Source: CAXMST01 sp032122625 (GTDB taxonomy: Bacteria; Actinomycetota; Thermoleophilia; Solirubrobacterales; 70-9). Taken from it: DNA of 5,234 bases. The stretch spans positions 1-5,234 of the forward strand of contig JAQBGG010000104.1 of NCBI GenBank assembly GCA_032122625.1, written 5' to 3'. Below, piece after piece: positions 4,946-5,234 of this stretch. The position numbers and the translations under genes were made by a program. The stretch's first letter is position 1. Every line of letters starts with the position of its first letter. The notes under the pieces are model-generated. The model had not been told where the DNA came from, did no database searches, and saw only the letters and a program-made list of their open reading frames with translations.

Positions 4946-5234
4946 CTAACGCACGACCTTGAACTTGTCCTTTGCCGGCGAGGAGTCGGTGTTACCGGCG
5001 GGGTCGATCGCCCGGACCTTGAACTTGTGCTTGCCCTTCTTCAGCCGCTTGAGTTTCTTCGGCGACTTGCAGGGCTTGAACGGCTTCTTGTCGAGCTTGC
5101 ACTCGAAGCTCGAGACGGGCTCCGAGGAGGTGAACTTGAACTTGACAGTGTGCTTCTTGGTCTTCTTCGGCGCGCCCTTGGTGATCGTGGTCTCGGGCGC
5201 GGTGCGGTCCCCTTGCTTGGAGGCCTCGGTCGGG
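4946..5234 (-). CDS. C-terminal Ig-like, Lys-rich module of a secreted protein (N-terminus off right edge)
   Basis: The last 95 residues of a protein whose start lies beyond the right edge; it ends at a TAG. The visible part opens with PTEASKQG, preceded by a codon ending in C, which fits the QC-PT end of a thrombospondin-3-like calcium loop as in the left-edge gene. From about residue 13 (PETTITKGAP) to the end it is one Ig-like beta-sandwich module: FTSSEPVSSFECKLD, then PFKPC (Cys45 and Cys55, likely disulfide), LKRLKKGKHKFKVRAIDPAGN and a final FKVVR strand. The pattern of C-x-L-D, G-x-H-x-F-x-V-x-A-x-D-x-x-G-N is that of Ig-like repeats common in actinobacterial exported proteins. About a quarter of the residues are lysine, giving a strongly positive surface. 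Role inferred as surface or wall attachment, perhaps binding anionic polymers. Confidence 0.9.
   Translation of the reverse strand, partial: PTEASKQGDRTAPETTITKGAPKKTKKHTVKFKFTSSEPVSSFECKLDKKPFKPCKSPKKLKRLKKGKHKFKVRAIDPAGNTDSSPAKDKFKVVR

Noticed and set aside
4136..5234. Plus-strand frame from ATG 4136, open for 366 codons to the right edge, with its start just before the stop of the small frame (ATGAGTGA).
   Set aside because: It lies opposite two well-supported minus-strand genes; its product is Leu/Arg-rich without domains, as expected for the antisense of Lys-rich, GC3-rich genes. No ribosome site precedes it.

Overview
The window most resembles the chromosome of a high-GC actinobacterium, probably of the class Thermoleophilia (Solirubrobacter/Conexibacter-like). 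This is inferred from the proteins: secreted, lysine-rich Ig-like modules, thrombospondin-3-like calcium loops and TolB-like propellers with lysine-rich tails are, from memory, typical of that lineage. The strong G/C bias at third codon positions fits. No rRNA, tRNA, insertion sequence or CRISPR array is visible.

Layout. On the minus strand, from the right edge leftwards: (1) the last 95 residues of a secreted protein ending in a lysine-rich Ig-like module (4946-5234); (2) a membrane-anchored protein with a short collagen-like repeat (4223-4864); (3) a secreted six-repeat PD40 (TolB-like) propeller protein with a cadherin/Ig-like domain and a lysine-rich tail (1381-2952); (4) a small, very acidic lipoprotein (795-1106); (5) a secreted protein with a calcium-loop motif whose Ig-like module runs off the left edge (1-691). 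The edge genes (1) and (5) are not fully contained in the window. The only plus-strand gene with good support lies between (2) and (3): a 220-residue zinc-finger-like protein of phage-like appearance (3256-3918), possibly followed by a small basic reading frame (3946-4143).

How it fits together. All five minus-strand products carry an export signal or modules known from exported proteins, so this looks like a cell-surface/secretome neighbourhood rather than a metabolic operon. The two edge proteins share the same junction (calcium-loop end followed by Ig module, 39 of 41 bases identical), so they are paralogues or share a recently exchanged module. The plus-strand gene interrupts the minus-strand series, has non-coding flanks of about 300 bases and a different protein character; it is best read as an acquired phage-type gene or remnant. 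I see no clear defence, biosynthetic or other multi-gene system; the orphan zinc-finger gene and the surface-protein set are the items most worth follow-up.
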